Shown here one piece after another: positions 62,819-64,000 of a DNA stretch of 64,000 bases. The notes beneath the pieces were generated by a model. The model saw only the letters and a program-made list of their open reading frames with translations, did not search any database and was not told the origin of the DNA. Location: the NCBI GenBank assembly GCA_032718475.1, contig JAUCBJ010007214.1, positions 62,001 through 126,000 of the forward strand. Direction: 5' to 3'. The position numbers and the translations under genes are program-made. The DNA comes from Nemertoderma westbladi. Lineage: Eukaryota; Xenacoelomorpha; Nemertodermatida; Nemertodermatidae. The stretch's first letter is position 1. Each line of letters starts with the position of its first letter.

Positions 62819-64000
62819 TCTGGGTGGCGCTATCACTAGGTCTCTGAGTAGCTCAGTAGCTGGGTGGCGCTATCACTAGGTCTCTGAGTAGCTCAGTAGC
62901 TGGGTGGCGCTATCACTAGGTCTCTGAGTAGCTCAGTATCTTGGTGGCGCTATCACTAGGCCTCTGAGTAGCTCAGTAGCTGGGTGGCGCTATCACTAGG
63001 TCTCTGAGTAGCTCAGTATCTGGGTGGCGCTATCACTAGGTCTCTGAGTAGCTCAGTAGCTGGGTGGCGCTATCACTAGGTCTCTGAGTAGCTCAGTAGC
63101 TGGGTGGCGCTATCACCAGTTCTCTGAGTAGCTCAGTATCTGTGTGGCGCTATCACTAGGTCTCTGAATAGCCCAGTATCTGGGTGGCGCTATCACTAGG
63201 TCTCTGAGTAGCTCAGTAGCTGGGTGGCGCTATCACTAGGTCTCTGAGTAGCTCAGTAGCTGGGTGGCGCTATCACTAGGTCTCTGAGTAGCTCAGTATC
63301 TGTGTGGCGCTATCAGTAGGTCTCTGAGTAGCTCAGTATCTGGGTGGCGCTATCACTAGGTCTCTGAGTAGCTCAGTATCTGTGTGGCGCTATCACTAGG
63401 TCTCTGAATAGCCCAGTATCTGGGTGGCGCTATCACTAGGTCTCTGAGTAGCTCAGTAGCTGGGTGGCGCTATCACTAGGTCTCTGAGTAGCTCAGTAGC
63501 TGGGTGGCGCTATCACTAGGTCTCTGAGTAGCTCAGTATCTGTGTGGCGCTATCAGTAGGTCTCTGAGTAGCTCAGTATCTGGGTGGCGCTATCACTAGG
63601 TCTCTGAGTAGCTCAGTATCTGGGTGGCGCGCTATCACTAGGTCTCTGAGTAGCTCAGTATCTGTGTGGCGCTATCACTAGGTCTCTGAGTAGCTCAGTA
63701 TCTGTGTGGCGCTATCACTAGGTCTCTGAGTAGCTCAGTAGCTGGGTGGCGCTATCACTAGGTCTCTGAGTAGATCAGCATCTAGGTGGCGCTATCACTA
63801 GGTCTCTGAGTAGCTCAGTATCTAGGTGGCGCTATCACTAGGTTTCTGAGTAGCTCAGTATCTGGGTGGCGCTATCACTAGGTCTCTGATAGCTCAGTAT
63901 CTGGGTGGCGCTAACACTAGGTCTCTGAGTAGCTCAGTATCTTGGTGGCGCTATCACTAGGTCTCTGAGTAACTCAGTATCTGGGTGGCGCTATCACAAG
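62819..64000. repeat. Satellite array, 40-bp unit, continues past window end
   Basis: About 29 copies of a 40-bp unit (GGTGGCGCTATCACTAGG, then TCTCTGAGTAGCTCAGTA). A 240-bp (six-unit) higher-order block, 63101-63340, is repeated at 63341-63580, marked by TGAATAGCCCAG and TATCAGTAGG variants. A 2-bp insertion at about 63630 and a 1-bp loss at about 63889 shift phase. Confidence 0.95.

Noticed and set aside
62819-64000. CRISPR array
   Set aside because: Units are tandem without unique spacers, and the DNA is animal nuclear.

Overview
The window looks like nuclear DNA of an invertebrate metazoan, probably aquatic; I cannot name the species. The evidence is one clear host gene with four GT-AG exons (SPAG7 homologue, minus strand, 47669-49365), APE-type LINEs, BEL/Pao-like LTR elements (known only from animals), DNA-transposon MITEs with perfect target duplications, and long satellites. 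It is not bacterial. Most long open frames are retroelement genes or satellite artefacts.

Left part (1-23.85 kb): an HSE/TATA-like sequence at the very start; a ~700 bp interspersed repeat (two copies, 1850 and 12425); three copies of one RTE-like LINE (2569-3465 broken; 11201-12376 a 5'-truncated insertion with an 11-bp target duplication; 14401-17285 with an intact 946-codon ORF); an inverted repeat whose arms each fold as a hammerhead-ribozyme-like motif (3811-4304); a CR1/L2-like LINE (5104-~10215) with a 2A-like ribosome-skipping motif between a hydrophobic leader and its endonuclease; and, on the minus strand, the decayed 3' half of a BEL-like element (DUF5641-like pol end at 23605-23853, then an exonuclease/zinc-knuckle gene at 18564-21876 split by a LINE insertion with a 15-bp target duplication).

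Centre (23854-35914): a young BEL/Pao-like LTR retrotransposon with nearly identical 538/540 bp LTRs, Gag, aspartic protease, a pol remnant (RT, RNase H and integrase core are missing) and, where env would sit, an 844-residue ORF combining a DEDD-type 3'-5' exonuclease-like domain with three CCHC zinc knuckles. The same 3' gene is found in diverged form in the minus-strand element. This is the best candidate for an undescribed system in the window.

Right part (35915-64000): an 11.3 kb satellite of 45-bp units abutting the LTR, then SPAG7, a 1053 bp TIR element with an 8-bp target duplication and clustered CTACGCGTAG palindromes, short tandem repeats, a decayed Ty3/Gypsy pol fragment, unrecognised minus-strand coding exons, several fold-back structures, a decayed cysteine-rich gene lying between inverted repeats, a tRNA-like sequence, and a 40-bp satellite running off the window end. 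No genes form operons; the shared logic is transposon upon transposon around few host genes.
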